A DNA stretch of 64,000 bases, from the NCBI RefSeq assembly GCF_024139115.2, contig NC_085140.1:44610180-44674179 (forward strand), in the 5' to 3' direction. Below are positions 42,248 to 54,699 of this stretch, in pieces. The stretch's first letter is position 1, and each line of letters opens with the position of its first letter. The translations under genes and the position numbers were made by a program. A model generated the notes under the pieces. That model was not told the origin of the DNA and made no database searches. It saw nothing but the letters and a program-made list of their open reading frames with translations. Source of the DNA: Armigeres subalbatus. Taxonomy: Eukaryota > Arthropoda > Insecta > Diptera > Culicidae.

Positions 42248-43665
42248 CTATATGGGTAGCTCACGGTTCGAGTTGAGCTACAATTCCAAGAATTCACAAC
42301 TAGGTGGGGAAGTCTAAATGCTGCTGCCGTCATCGCCATCGTCGTTTTCGATTCCAATACGATTCTACGCATCCCATTCCGGAAAATCCCCAGAATCCAC
42401 GCCAAAAATCTGAAAAGGATTTTGATTTTCGTTTCATCTATAGATACCACTTAGGTAGAACGGGAGCAATGAAAGAAAAATAACCGAAGAAAATTATTCA
42501 ACATACCGAAGGATTAAAGTTATAGTTTTTACCGCAAAATGTTCCTTCTTCGATTGTGTTTTCCACCGCCCCAGGTAGCAAGCCGATGAAGGCGCTGACG
42601 ACGCACTAATCCACCGATCCAGAGCGGGGATCTGTTTCCCATTTTGGTGTTCGGTGCCGCTTCGGAGATTTTCGATTGCGAAAACTTTCCCAATAGACGG
42701 TGGGCTACGGTTGGCTTCGCACACCTCAGCTCAATTGAACGCACCGCACTGTGGAAAATCTTCAAGGGGTAGCTAGAAATAGAAGCACGAACACGCTCTG
42801 GCCGTAGACGTAGAGGGACAAACTTGTGCTTTCCATATCAACACACGAGCTATTGGCAAGATCTGGATTAGATTAAGCTGTAGCCATGGACCGAAAGAGA
42901 TACCGAAAGCCCAAAAATTAAGTGGATACAAATTGATACTAATGGGTAACGATTTCTGATTTGGGCTGGGTATTGCTCTTCAAGAGCGGGAGACGTAGAG
43001 ATGTTAGGATTAGTGGAATTTATTATTGACAGACGGAGCTGAATTAGAAAGGATTTTGTTAGTTAGATTTCATTTGAATGAAGTAGAAAGTTGTTTGCAT
43101 TTAAACTGCTTTGAATCAAAACGATGTAGAAATTTAATTTCACACTAATTTATTTCTCAATGTTGGCTATATTTGGAAATACTCTTTGAACCTCTAAAGT
43201 TCCACAAGATTAGCGAAAGCAAAAGTTTGCATAATCTAATATGAAAGATTGCTATCAAATTAGTGTTTATCCAAAACTCAAAAACAACTGGGTGGATTTT
43301 CTTCATTCCTTCAGCAGGTATGTTGGTTATTGTTTCCGACGGGTTTGTATGATATTTCCTTATGCGAAAATCACGAATAAAGTAGAATAAATCGTGAAAA
43401 ACTAAAATAAAGATTCGCGCATTTTCGCCTACTATGCAGTACAACGTCTGCCGGGTCGACTAGTTTCTAATAAAAGCACAGTACTAAGAAGCTAAGTATA
43501 ATAAACATTGTCAGTAACGCTGACTTGACCAAAACTTCTATGTCCATATGAGGTTATAAGACAACGAAAATAAAATAATTTAATTCAATCGAAGTTAATT
43601 TTCCGGGTATTAACCACTCGACATGGACATTTATCACAATGTTTGAAAACTCGATATGCATATAT
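42248..43665. other. No recognisable gene; possible Helitron-like end near 43463
   Basis: Overlapping minus-strand frames at 42494-42765 and 43157-43444 have no motif I know. ACAACGTCTGCCGGGTCGAC followed by TAGT (43441-43464) resembles the CTAG-type 3' terminus seen at 54964, but I see no good hairpin before it. Confidence 0.4.
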
Positions 43666-43832
43666 ACACATATACAGCATGTGCAAGATTTGATTCGAAA
43701 AATATTTTGGAAGTATCTACTTTCCTTTGTTGGGATTCGAACCCATACTGAGGGTCGTGGTTTCGAATCCCACAGAAGGAAAATAATTACCTCCAATACA
43801 TTTAAAAAAAATTTCACATGCTGTGCATATGC
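43666..43832. mobile_element. Palindromic MITE with B-box-like cores on both strands
   Basis: Arms ACAGCATGTGCAAGATTT (43672) and AAATTTCACATGCTGT (43811) face each other. The centre has GGGATTCGAACCC on one side and GGTTTCGAATCCC on the other, so a TTCGA core in B-box context appears in each orientation, with CCTTTGTTGGG/CCCACAGAAGG continuing the inversion. Confidence 0.65.
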
Positions 43833-45097
43833 ACGTCGAGTCTTCAAACAAAATGCTTCAAGTTGATCATTATATTATCGTAACAAGTCACATTTCCGAG
43901 CATGCCAACATCTATCATCATAGTAATAATTGAATTTATGTAAACCATATCCCCTCGATGAGCTGTCGTGCATCTGACAGACGTGCTTCGTGAACATTTA
44001 TTACCAAACATTGGAAAGCCGGTAACGTACATGACGACATGCATCCTTATATCGCACAGAACGTCACAATGCACGCTGGTCCTCGCTGTTCCCACAATCC
44101 ATGGTGCACGCCACCTAATGGACTGGCCACGTAACTATAAACTACGAATGGCCCCTCATAAGCGATGTGCGTGGTGGAGGTGCAGTCGTCATAAGTCTCG
44201 ACTTCTTTGTGATAATGTGTGACCGCGTCAAAGTCGATACACACACTCAAGCAAGTACACACAAATTTAATTGCCTCTAATGCCCACTTATTAGCAACCT
44301 AGTTTAGTTACCTACCATCACCGCCACAATCCACCCACTAAACTAAAGCCTGCTCCAAGCTATCGGATTGCTGTTGGTTCCAATGATGGCTTTCTCCATC
44401 AAGTTGCCTTAAGGTGATAATGAAACTATGACAATCATAATAACACGAATTGAAACAGCTTTTAGACACATGATGTTAAAACAATGGTAACTCATTTGCT
44501 AAATTTCTATTTCGATTCATAAAACGGGAAAAACTGTTTGTTTTCCACGAAAATATTCACCTTAAGACCATGCACATATAGCAATAATCCATATGTTGGT
44601 CCGTTGATTGGTCGATGAAGCACCAGTTCAGTTTCGTCACGTGCAGCAGCGTCGTGGCGTCAAGCGAGTGTTTACTTTTCGCACAAGCACGAATCCATCC
44701 ATTCTCGCGATAGGCAATAATGGGCGATGCATCGCAATGGTGTGGTTTGAAGCATGAGATCATTGAGTACGTACTCGTCGCTTTTTCCAGCTAATCCACA
44801 TTGGCATGTGGTGATTTAGAATAAAACCTTGAACTGCGAGAGAATCCAATTAAGAGGAAGTTGTCTCACCAGAAATGAAAATGACAAAATCAGATTTGAT
44901 GCACGGGAACTATTTTAAATCAATTTCGAAAAATTTGATATATCGCGTATTGAGCACCCCTAACTTGATTTAACTATGGGTCGAGCTGTCAGCTAGTGAG
45001 CTAACTGCCAAGCAGTCTGAATTCCAGAAACTTTTAAAATTGATTTTAAACATCAAAGTTGGGGTATACGAGCGTGAGAAAAATATGTAACTAGGGG
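43833..45097. other. No recognisable gene
   Basis: Small frames on both strands at 43844-44262 overlap completely and have no recognised motif. The remainder is intergenic. Confidence 0.45.
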
Positions 45098-45310
45098 AGC
45101 GGTTCGCCACTTCATCTCATAGCTCCTATTTTCATCCCATCAAAAACAAAGCAATGGAAAGGAATTTGGTTTGATTATTATTTTTGTGATTTTTTTCAGC
45201 AGTGAGCATGCATGTTTACAAAAAGAAGCGATGAATTTGGTGCCGTATTTCTTTGTTTAGCGATGAGATGGATATATGTACAGTGAGATTGAAATCGGAA
45301 CATTTCCCTA
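45098..45310. repeat. Dispersed repeat R1, copy 1
   Basis: Shares with 57748-57950 the order AGCTCCTAT, CATCAAAAA, AACAAAGCAA, TTGTGATTTTTT, CAGTGAGCAT, ATGTTT, GCGATGAGATG, ATATATGT and GGAACA. Same orientation, diverged, no coding capacity. Confidence 0.7.
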
Positions 45311-45361
45311 TGTAAAATATTAAGCTTAAAGGTGTGCTTTTGAATTAAGGACGAACTTTTC

Positions 45362-45551
45362 GGAATCCTGTTTTTTTTCCACCTCGAGTTTTCAAAGGCA
45401 CCATTTTAAATAATGAAGCAACGAGCAGCTGTCATCGTTTTATATTATCTGCGACGCATCAAAGCTAAAATTAAAAGATGATTACAATTTGTTGCTCCTT
45501 TGAGATTGTTGCCTCTGAAAATGCGAGGTGGAAAAGATTTGGATTCTGAAC
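45362..45551. mobile_element. Small MITE-like palindrome
   Basis: TTCCACCTCGAGTTTTCAAA (45378) and the inverted CTGAAAATGCGAGGTGGAAA (45515) form arms of about 25 bp with mismatches, and the pairing continues weakly inward (AGCAACGAGC / GTTGCTCCTT). Boundaries approximate. Confidence 0.55.
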
Positions 45552-45578
45552 AGTTTCACCTTAATATAAGATCAACCT

Positions 45579-46361
45579 CACAAGCAACTAAAGAAAATTG
45601 AGCATGCATTTTTAGAGGAAATAGCCTAAACATTCGAAAAAATGGTGTTAAATGTTCAAAGGGCTTTCGTATTTTCAGGGCTGTTCGGCCACATTGAGAG
45701 TTGACGTAAATATGGATTCGCATATATGTTTTTTACAATGTACTCTGTGTTTGTCACCTATATGGATTCGCATTATGCGTTTTTCACAGTGTACTCTGTG
45801 TTTCGTTTTTACGTTCGTCCATTGTTACGTCCTCAGTGTTTTTGTGACACCTCTCTTTAGTCTCTCTCTGTGAGCCTACATATTTGGCTTTTCTATAAAT
45901 GGTATATCATATGCATTCGCATTGTGTGACTTATCCAATATATTTTATGCTTCGCGTTTCATTGCGTTTCACAAAATGCATCGTATGTATGTATTATTGA
46001 ATGTACCCTCTATCTCCAAAAACCAGTTCCATTCTTCTTTTCAACTTCACTTCCTTCCTTTCCCTTTTCCACTTCCTTTTCCGTCAGGTAAATGATGAGA
46101 AAGGCCAGTGAAGGCGATGGCACAAATCTCCCAAATTGAGGGGAACGTGCCTCCCAAGCCGACGTTCTGATACCTGATACCTGATTGGTACAATTTCCTT
46201 CGATTACAGTCTACACTAAGATAAAAATATCAAAATGATTGACAATCTCTAAAATCAGATATGTTAAATCACAAGCAACTAAAGAAATTTTAGCATGCAT
46301 TTTTAGACGAAATAGTCCAAAAATACGAAAAATGTGTGTTGAATTTTCAAAGGGCTTTCGA
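45579..46361. repeat. 91-bp direct repeats flanking about 600 bp
   Basis: 45579-45670 and 46271-46361 both run CACAAGCAACTAAAGAAA to CAAAGGGCTTTCG with about 85-90% similarity by eye. The interval contains a ~60-bp duplication (ATATGGATTCGCAT at 45712 and 45762) and, at 46020-46185, a LINE-like 3' tail with repeated GATACCT. Confidence 0.6.
46020..46185 (+). mobile_element. Probable truncated LINE 3' end
   Basis: A pyrimidine-rich lead, then GGTAAATGATGAGAAAGG, GGGGAACGTGCCTCCCAAGC, and a tail of GATACCT repeats. Non-LTR elements often leave such 5'-truncated tails with short tandem repeats. No coding sequence survives, so the family is not determined. Confidence 0.45.
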
Positions 46362-46679
46362 AACATTATGCGGAATTTCTTTTGATAATTCTTCGTATTC
46401 GATGAATTCTTCGGAATTTCTTTGGAAAAATCGTCACAATTTATTTAAGAAGCTGTTTCGAAAATCTTGAGAAAGTTCTTCAGAAATCTATCGGATTTTT
46501 TGGGAATTTCCACGGCTTTTTTTTAATTCTTAGAAATTTCTTTAAGAAATAAATTCAGAAAGTTGTTTGGAAATTTTTCGGACGTTTTTTGTAGAACTCA
46601 TCGGAGTTTGGGAAATTCTTCGAATCCTCAAGAAACTCTTCAGAATTTCTCGTGACATACAATTGTAATTTCCTCCTCG
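46362..46679. repeat. Degenerate lead-in to the 22/23-bp minisatellite
   Basis: TTCGGAATTTCTTTGGAA, GAAATTCTTCGAA and similar words without fixed spacing. They look like decayed units outside the homogeneous array. Confidence 0.55.
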
Positions 46680-49600
46680 ATGAATTTTTCGGAATATCCT
46701 GAAGAAAATCAAAGGAAATCATTTAGGAAGCTCTGCAAATGTTCCATGAAATTTTCTTTAGGTTTTTTCGGAAGTCCTTTGCAAAATTCGGAAGAATTTC
46801 CTGAGCAAAGTCCGAAATATTTCCCGAGGAAACTCAGAAGAACTTTTCCCAAGGAAATTCCGAAGAATTTCCCTAGGAAATTAGGAAAGTCCCAAGGAAA
46901 GCCCGAAGAATTTCCCAAGGAAAGTCCGAAGAATTTCCCAAGGAAATTCCGAAGAATTTCCCAAGGAAATTCCGAAGAATTTCCCAAGGAAATTCCGAAG
47001 AATTTCCCAAGGATTTTCCGAAGAATTTCCCAAGGAAATTCTGGAGAATTTCCCAAGGAAATTCCAAAGAATTTCTCGAGGAAATTCGAAGAATTTCCCG
47101 AGGATTTTCCGAAGAATTTCCCGAGAAAATTTGAAGAATTTCCCGAGGAAATTTTGAAGACTTTTCCGAGGAAATTCCGAAGACTTTTCCGAGGAAATTC
47201 CGAAGACTTTTCGGAGGAAATTCGAAGAATTTCGAGGAAATTCCGACGAATTTCCCGAGGAAATTCCGACGAATTTCCCGAGGAAATTCCGACGAATTTC
47301 CCGAGGAAATTCCGACGAATTTCCCGAGGAAATTCCGACGAATTTCCCGAGGAAATTCCGACGAATTTCCCGAGGAAATTCCGACGAATTTCCCGAGGAA
47401 ACTCCGACGAATTTCTTGAGGAAATTCCGACGAATTTCCCGAGGAAATTCCGACGAATTTCCCGAGGAAATTCCGATGAATTTCTCAAGGAAATTCCGAC
47501 GAATTTCCCGAGGAAATTCTGACAAATTTCCCGAGGAAATTCCGAAGAATTTCCCGAGTAAATTCCTACGAATTTTCCGAGGAAACTCCGCCGAATTTCT
47601 CGAGGAAATTCCGACGAATTTCCCGAGGAAATTCCGAAGAATTTCCCCAAGAAATTCCGTAGAGTTTCCCGAGGAAATTTCGAAGAAATTTCCAAAGGAA
47701 TTCCGAAGAATTTCCCGAAGAAATTCCGAAGAATTTCCCGAGGAAATTCCGAAGAATTTCCCGAGGAAATTCCGAAGAATTTCCCGAGGAAATTCCGAAG
47801 AATTTCCCGAGGAAATTCCGAAGAATTTCGAGAAAATTCCGAAGAATTTCCGAGGAAATTCGAAGAATTTCCGGAGAAATTCGAAGAATTTCCCGAAGAA
47901 ATTCGAAGAATTTTCGAGGAAATTCGAAGAATTTCCCGAGCAAATTCGAAGAATTTCGAGGATATTTTGAAGAATTTCGAGGATATTCGAAGAATTTCCG
48001 AGTAAATTCGAAGAATTTCGAGTAAATTCGAAGAATTTCCCAAGGAAATTCGAAGAATTTCCCAAGGAAATTCGAAGAATTTCCCAAGGAAATTACGAAG
48101 AATTTCCCAAGGAAATTTAGAAGAATTTCGAGGAAATTCGAAGAATTTCCCAAGGAAATTCTGAAGAATTTCCCAAGGAAATTCTGAAGAATTTCCAAGG
48201 AAATTCGAAGAATTTCCCAAGGAAATTCGAAGAATTTCCCAAAGAAATTCGAAGAATTTCAAGGAAATTCGAAGAATTTTCAAGGAAATTCAAAAGAATT
48301 TCCCAAGGAAATTCCAAAAAATTTCCAAGGAAATTCGAAGAATTTCCCAAGGAAATTCGAAAAATTTCCCAAAGGAAATTCGAAGAATTTCCCAAGGAAA
48401 TTCGAAGAATTTCCCAAGGAAATTCGAAGAATTTCCCAAGGAAATTCGAAGAATTTCCCAAGGAAATTCGAAGAATTTCCCAAGGAAATTCGAAGAATTT
48501 CCCAAAATTCGAAGAATTTCCCAAGGAAATTCGAAGAATTTCAAAATTCGAAAAATTTCCCAAGGAAATTCGAAGAATTTCCCAAGGAAATTCGAAGAAT
48601 TTCCCAAGGAAATTCGAAGAATTTCCCAAGGAAATTCCGAAGAATTTCCCAAGGAAATTCGAAAAATTTCCCAAGGAAATTCGAAGAATTTCCCAAGGAA
48701 ATTCCGAAGAATTTCCCAATGAAATTACGAATAATTTCCCAAGGAAATTTAGAAGAATTTCCCGATTTCCCAAGGAAATTCCGAAGAATTTCCCAAAGAA
48801 ATTCCGAAAAATTTCCCCGAGGATATTCCGAAGAATTTCCCGAGGATATTCCGAAGAATTTCCCGAGGATATTCCGAAGAATTTCCCGAGGAAATTACGA
48901 AGAATTTTCCGAGGAAATTCCGAAGAAAATCCAAAGAAAATCCACAGAAAAATCTAATTAATTTTCAGAGTAAATTCGAAAGAATTTCCCGAGGAAATCA
49001 AGACGAATTTCCCGAGGAAATTTTAAAAAAATTCCGAACAATTTCCCAAGGAAATTCCGAACAATTTTCCAAGGAAATTCCTAAAAATTCCCCAAGGAAA
49101 TTCCGAAGAATTTCCCAAAGAAATTCCGAAGAATTTTCCGAGGAAATTCCGAAGAATTTCTCGAGGAAATTCTGAAGAATTTCGAAAATACAAAAGAACT
49201 TCCCGAGGAAATTCCACTGAAGAATTTCCCGAGGAAATTCCGTAGAATTTCCCGAGAAAATTTCGAAGAATTTCCCGAGGAAATTCTGAAGAATTTCTCG
49301 AGAAAATTTCGTTGAATTTCCCGAGGAAATACTGAAGAATTTCCCGAGAAAATTCCGAAGAATTCCATAAGAAAATTTCGAAGAATTTCCAAAAAAAATC
49401 TCAAGACTTTTCCAAGGAAATTCCGAAGAATCTCCCAAGCAAGTGCCGAAGAATTTCCCGAGGAAAAACCGCAGAATTTCCTGAGAAAATTCCGAAAAAT
49501 TTCAAAGAATTTCCCCAGAAAATTCCAAATAATTTCCCGAAGAAAGAAGGAAGAATTTCTGGAGGCAATGCCGTGGAGCTTCATGAGAAAATTCCGAAGA

Positions 49601-49690
49601 ATTTCCCAAGGAAATTTGAAGAATTTCCTAAGGAACTTCCGAAGAATTTTCCGAAGATATCTCGGAAAATCGGATATATTTTCTCGGAAA
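46680..49690. repeat. Long 22/23-bp minisatellite with frame-rotating ORFs
   Basis: About 3 kb. At 47220-47830 the unit is 23 bp (GACGAATTTCCC then GAGGAAATTCC); at about 48000-48720 it is mainly 22 bp (GAAGAATTTCCCAAGGAAAT then TC). Later parts return to about 23 bp and degenerate. Since neither period is divisible by three, an ORF passes through all three unit frames, so every frame of the unit is stop-free on both strands (280 codons plus at 46680; 524 codons minus ending at 46709). The peptides (for example SRGNSDEFPEEIPTNFPRKF) have the 22- or 23-residue period expected. No non-repeat domain, so non-coding is the simplest reading. Confidence 0.9.
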
Positions 49691-51051
49691 ATTCTTCGGA
49701 ATTTCCTAGGCAAATATGGCCAAAAACGTGCTTAGATCGATTTTAGAGAGCAACACAATGATTTTGACCGAAAACATAAATTTGGGTCTTGGAGGGCTAA
49801 TGAGGGTAGCAGATATATTTCGTCGAATGTTGGCGAAAAACATGATAACTAACAATTAAGTCTGCTATATACGAAACCGTTCCATTCAATCAGTACATCC
49901 TCAACCACATGAGGTCCGCTTTGAACTGGTATTGTTGCCATGTTGATGATACTACTACGAAATGTTGAAATATTTCATGCCAATATTTTCGGTGAAAGTT
50001 TTCATAACAGTTGCTCCCAATGCTCGAACTAATCATCAAATGTTAGTCCTTGTTGGAGCACTCCTTCCCAGCGCCAAGATAACAATCAGCGATGTTGTAT
50101 TCATCGCAAATTTCCGCTCCTCTTTGCCTCACTTCATCTTCTGTGCCTATTTGAGCCCACAATCGTAGTCGAAAATCAATACGCATAAAAGCAACGCTCC
50201 CCTTGTTCGTGCTGGATAAACTCGCTTCGCAGCCAGGGTAGAGCAACTTGGTCGAAGAGATACAGTAACTATATTAATACAGGCCAGCTAGACTGGTTCG
50301 ATGTTTTCGGTATGAGTTTAATGCTCTTTGTGATGGTTTCATAGCAAAGATACTTTATTAATACTTTAATAAAATTTAATAAAAAAAATCGTAAATGAGA
50401 CACATTTTGCTTATCCATGAACCAGTCTAACAGTTATGTGCCCAAATGAAAAAGCATTAGCCGCCAACGACCAGCCTGCCTAGTGTGAATTCACAAACGA
50501 ACGAAACACAGAACTGAAGGAAAACCCCGGCCTTGACCTACACATACTCTCCCCGATAGGTGCTGCTGCCGCTTCAGCTGTGAATTGCCACTATATTGGG
50601 GTGTGGTGTTCGCTCGAGGAGAGCTGAAGTAGACTTTTATTAGCAGAATAAATTTCTCCGTATCCCTGCGTTCACTGGCTCGGTGATTAGATTGTCCCAC
50701 GGTGGTACTTGGCCTTAGATGCCATTCCGTATGCAAAATAAAAGGCAGGGGCACGTTAAATCGCAACAGCTGCTAACTTATGTAGTTTGTTCTCTAGTTT
50801 ATTTCTAATTAACAGTCAGAATTGGGGAATTCCCAATCTACGAACGGCACAATTCGTTCCCCAAATGCGTTAGACGGTGTGTTAGACTACTGTTGAACTC
50901 CCGACAAAACAGGCGAAAGACGACCTCACTGGAACTCAACTTATGACAAATTGAGAGGCAAAAAAGATGATTTCACAGGACCAAGCACTTAGAAACCATC
51001 GAATGCCATCGATTTTGTCGCGATTCGATCTACAAGCAAGGTATGACAAAT
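49691..51051. other. No recognisable gene
   Basis: Overlapping frames at 49962-50246 and 50491-50766 are unrecognised. Otherwise intergenic. Confidence 0.45.
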
Positions 51052-51417
51052 GAAACGTTTGTTTGAGAAACTGCATAATATTATATCCATTTAAAAAAAA
51101 TCGAGGATACAACAAAAAAACTGTTTTTGAACAAATTAGCATTGATTTTTTTTTATTTATTCGATACAGATTAATAGTTTTTGGCAAAAACAACATCCTG
51201 GGGCACTCCCAGTGCGAAAACTATAAGCAGTATTTTCATAATTACTCTTGCACATAAGTAGTCTCTCAAACAAATGAAAAAAATTTCACATTCCTGAACC
51301 TTAATTTTTGTTCGTTTTTTTTTGCCATGATGCGTGTTATTGGACAAGGATTCAGAATATATAAAAATCTCATTTTGCCAAAAATTTAACATATGCAGTT
51401 TCTCAAACAAACGGTTC
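51052..51417. mobile_element. MITE with 26-bp TIRs
   Basis: 51052-51077 and 51392-51417 are reverse complements over 26 bp with one mismatch (core CGTTTGTTTGAGAAACTGCA). A third partial copy, TCTCTCAAACAAATGAAA, is internal at 51262. No coding capacity; target duplication unclear. Confidence 0.75.
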
Positions 51418-51594
51418 AAGTGTAGGTTGAAGTTTTTTTGGTAGGATTTATATTATTATTGGTGAGAAGTTTAAAAAAAATAAAAATCTCGAAGTAACAT
51501 GATTTAATAAACAAAACAAAAGTTCAAAACTAATTTCACCACAGATAAAACCTTGCCATTTTCTCTAAGAGGTAACAGCAATCTTCTGGAGCCT

Positions 51595-51788
51595 TCCTTA
51601 TTCTAATGGTAAAATGCACTAATTGTGCGAGGCAAGACCATGCTTGACCCGGTTTTCACGATTTCATGGATGTTAGCCTCATGATACATAATTGCAAAAA
51701 TAGTAACTTGGCTGAGAACTTAATGTACAGTAAACTGTGATGTGACATTGTCCGAGTGGGGGAAATAATGCCAACAAGAAAGGAGTAG
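51595..51788 (+). mobile_element. Highly diverged SINE related to the Feilai-like family
   Basis: It keeps GGCAAGACCATGCTTGA, GGATGTTAGCCTCATGATAC, TTGCAAAAATAGTAACTTGG and AATGCCAACAAGAAAGGAG in the family order, with deletions in the B-box region. An old copy. Confidence 0.65.
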
Positions 51789-53251
51789 CCTTTCCAATGT
51801 TTTGATATCAAAACAGCTGAAGACAAGGAACGGTGTCATCGAAAAGTCAAAGCGAACACCACATACGCATATGTAAGTACCATACAAGGATTAAAACTCT
51901 CCCACTCAACTCGCTCGCACCCTTCTGTTTACCAAAACCGTACGATGGAATGGCTCGGCGTTAATACTGTTGGGCAAACATTCTGCTGAAACCACACATA
52001 AAAACATATCGATCCATCCACAACGGAACCCGGTAACTGGCTGGAGGGGATATGCTGTTGGTAAAACACTGAAAACCCCACCGGGAAAAATCCTTTGTGC
52101 GTGTCGGTGTAATGTTCCGGAGGCCGCCGTGTTTTTGTCGACTCACATTCCTCGGTGCGCTGATGATTTTGGATAGAAACACTGGGAGGGTTTATGTGCG
52201 AGTGGCTGACCTTGAAAACCACGATCGCGAGATAATTTTATATTTTGTGTTCTGAGAAAGAATGCTAATTTTCTTAAAGCATCTGACAATTGTTTTTACA
52301 GTCAACCACAGCGTAGCACCTATTTAAAAAGCACAAGAATCTCGCAGAAGGTGTTCCGAAAAGCAAACAAAAATCACAGAAAAAGAAACACATAATCACG
52401 ATGATGGACATAACGTTGATAAGCATATGAATCTTTTCCGACCGCTTGTAATATATTCTATTTAGATAACCTTTTTTCCCTCCAATCCATCTGACTACAG
52501 AAGAGTATCACTTTTTCATCGTGAACCAAGTGTGGTGATGTAGGGGGAGAATAAAACTAATCCAATCTCGACTCTATTTATCCGTAACCTATAGCTAGAC
52601 ATGGATAGATGTTAGGAACCGTGGTTCATCATATCCTTTCGAGACTCCTTTCTTACCTATTCACGGAGCACGCCGGTTGCTTCATGTGGAATTGTACAAA
52701 CATATCTAGCTGGTGATGTGTGTCTGCCTTTTCGTGTCAAAAAGATTATCATCATTTGATTTGCATATTGGTTTCGATCCTAGACCTATACCGAATAAAG
52801 AGCGCTTTGTAAACAACCAGCAGCAACAGCAGTTGAAGTTGAACCCAGCTCAGACAGAGCAGCCGTGAAAGATTTTGAAGAGGGTGAATATGGGGGCCCC
52901 AGCAAATAGAGCACAGAATAAAATGAACGAATGAATGACAAAGAATGGAAACAATTCATTCATGATTTTCTCCCACAATGGGATTGATAAAATAAAACAT
53001 GGTTTATAGTAGACTGAAGTCAAATAGTCTCGCATGTTAAATCAAAACGTTGGATGTAATAATTGCAATCCCCTTTCCTAGACGATAAGAAAATTGTGAA
53101 AATTGTGGTTATCAAACGACGCGGCTATATATCGACAGCCGAATGATTCAAGACTAGATGCAACAGCTGGAAATAGCATTACCAACAAAATAGCAGCGAG
53201 ATAAAGCTTATATTGAAGTTGAATAAAGAGATATATTGGTCATAGGGTTAG
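51789..53251. other. No recognisable gene
   Basis: Both strands are open near 51930-52220 (up to 97 codons) but with no recognisable motif and full overlap. I do not call a gene. Confidence 0.45.
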
Positions 53252-53375
53252 ACCTGTGCGCCGCCGCGCCACGTCGCCGCCGCCGACACTTATTGACGTA
53301 CGCCGACGCCAGCCAAGGTGTCGGCGGCGCGCCATACGCCGGTTTGCTCGACGCCGCTGAATTTCGTATTTCACG
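53252..53375. repeat. GC-rich CGCCG island
   Basis: GCGCCGCCGCGCC, CGCCGCCGCCGACA, ACGCCGACGCC and GTCGGCGGCGCGCC form a sharply GC-rich, partly palindromic block in AT-rich surroundings. A related block at 59608-59712 contains the same CGCCGCCG words. Confidence 0.65.
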
Positions 53376-54290
53376 CCGATGTTCGGTCAACACAAAAATC
53401 ACAGTATGCAGATCGTTTGCATCTGCCGAGCCAAGGCAACCTATCAGGCATTAATTAAATAGCTGTTATACCTTTAGCAGATTTGTTTGTTTCTATCTCT
53501 GTCACTTTTACCCGCATTGGCGTGTTAAATGTTAGATCATCCAAGATCTTATTGGCTACAGAAAGCAATAATGGGAACTAAGCTTCTGAAGCTGAAGCAC
53601 GATTTTCCTGAAATAATTTCCGAAGGAAGTCCTGGAGGAAGTTCTGAAGGAATACCTGAAGAAAATGAGTTTCTTGATGACTTACCGAATAAATTGTCTG
53701 AAGAATTATTGAAGGTATACTTGGTCACTAAAAAGTCTCTTTTGACGTAAACTACGTCTAAGGGGAAGACTCGGATACAGGGGGACAAATGAAAATTTCC
53801 AAATTCGAGACCGTCACGAAATCATGTAAGATTTTGAACTTTAATAGCGTCTTTATCTTCCGATGGATTTTTGAGATTTATATATCAATCTACGCGTAAA
53901 TTCTCTACCAATTTGCCAATTATATTGAAACTTTGGGTTAGGACGTTAAAATAGGGTATCGGATCATTTTGGCAGCACCCTCTTTTCTTGCCCGCAAGAG
54001 TCACGTTTCGGTCGTCGCCGTTCAGTGCGGTTGGCTTTTGGACTTTGCTTTTTGTGCGGTGTTTCGCACAAAAAGTAGAACAATGGAGCCGGACCAGCGA
54101 CGAATGTAACGAAAATGCGTAATGTCGTGCATGCTGTATAAAAAGTGATGCAGATAGGGGCATGTTTGTGCAGGCATGAGACGATCAATTGATATCAATG
54201 CCAATGCCCTTGCTAGTAATGCAATCATCGCAATGTAATTGCATAACCATATTAATATTTAAAACGAGCATTTTTTGCAAACTGAAAACT
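53376..54290. other. No gene; short minisatellite-like stretch
   Basis: At 53600-53665 GAAATAATTTCCGAAGGAAG and CCTGGAGGAAGTTCTGAAGG recall the 24-bp minisatellite units. Overlapping minus-strand frames near 53885-54228 (up to 92 codons) are unrecognised. Confidence 0.45.
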
Positions 54291-54699
54291 AATAAGGCCA
54301 TACATATAAAACTAGCAGAAACAGATGCAGCTTTGCCCGGGTGTTGCAAATGTCACAATGTACTATTTGCAGCACCGCACTCTAGATTAATTTCCGTGCG
54401 TATGTTTTATTTTTCTCAACAGCTGACCTAAAATTGTATTCTAATGTTTTTTACATTTTCCCGTCAAATTTACCAACTTTTTATATATACAAACCTTGCG
54501 GAACTCAAAACGAATCGATCAGGGGAAAAATCTTGCAAATCGGTCAACCCGTTCGCGAGTTAAATCGTCAGGAAGGAAATCTGAACTCATGTTTACCATA
54601 TAGAAGATTATGGTCTACGCAAGGTCAAGGTCTACTGGCCTCCGACTCTCCGCAAAGTCAAGTGGGAGGGGGTAATCTTCTTCTTCTTCTACTGAATCG

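Noticed and set aside
43435..43464. Second Helitron terminus
   Set aside because: CTAG and the TGCCGGGTC word are present, but no convincing stem-loop precedes them. Mentioned only as weak.
46680..49713. 280- to 524-codon Phe/Glu/Arg or Phe/Leu/Ser repeat proteins
   Set aside because: Peptide period equals the 22/23-bp unit rotating through three frames. Many overlapping frames are equally open, which argues against a gene.
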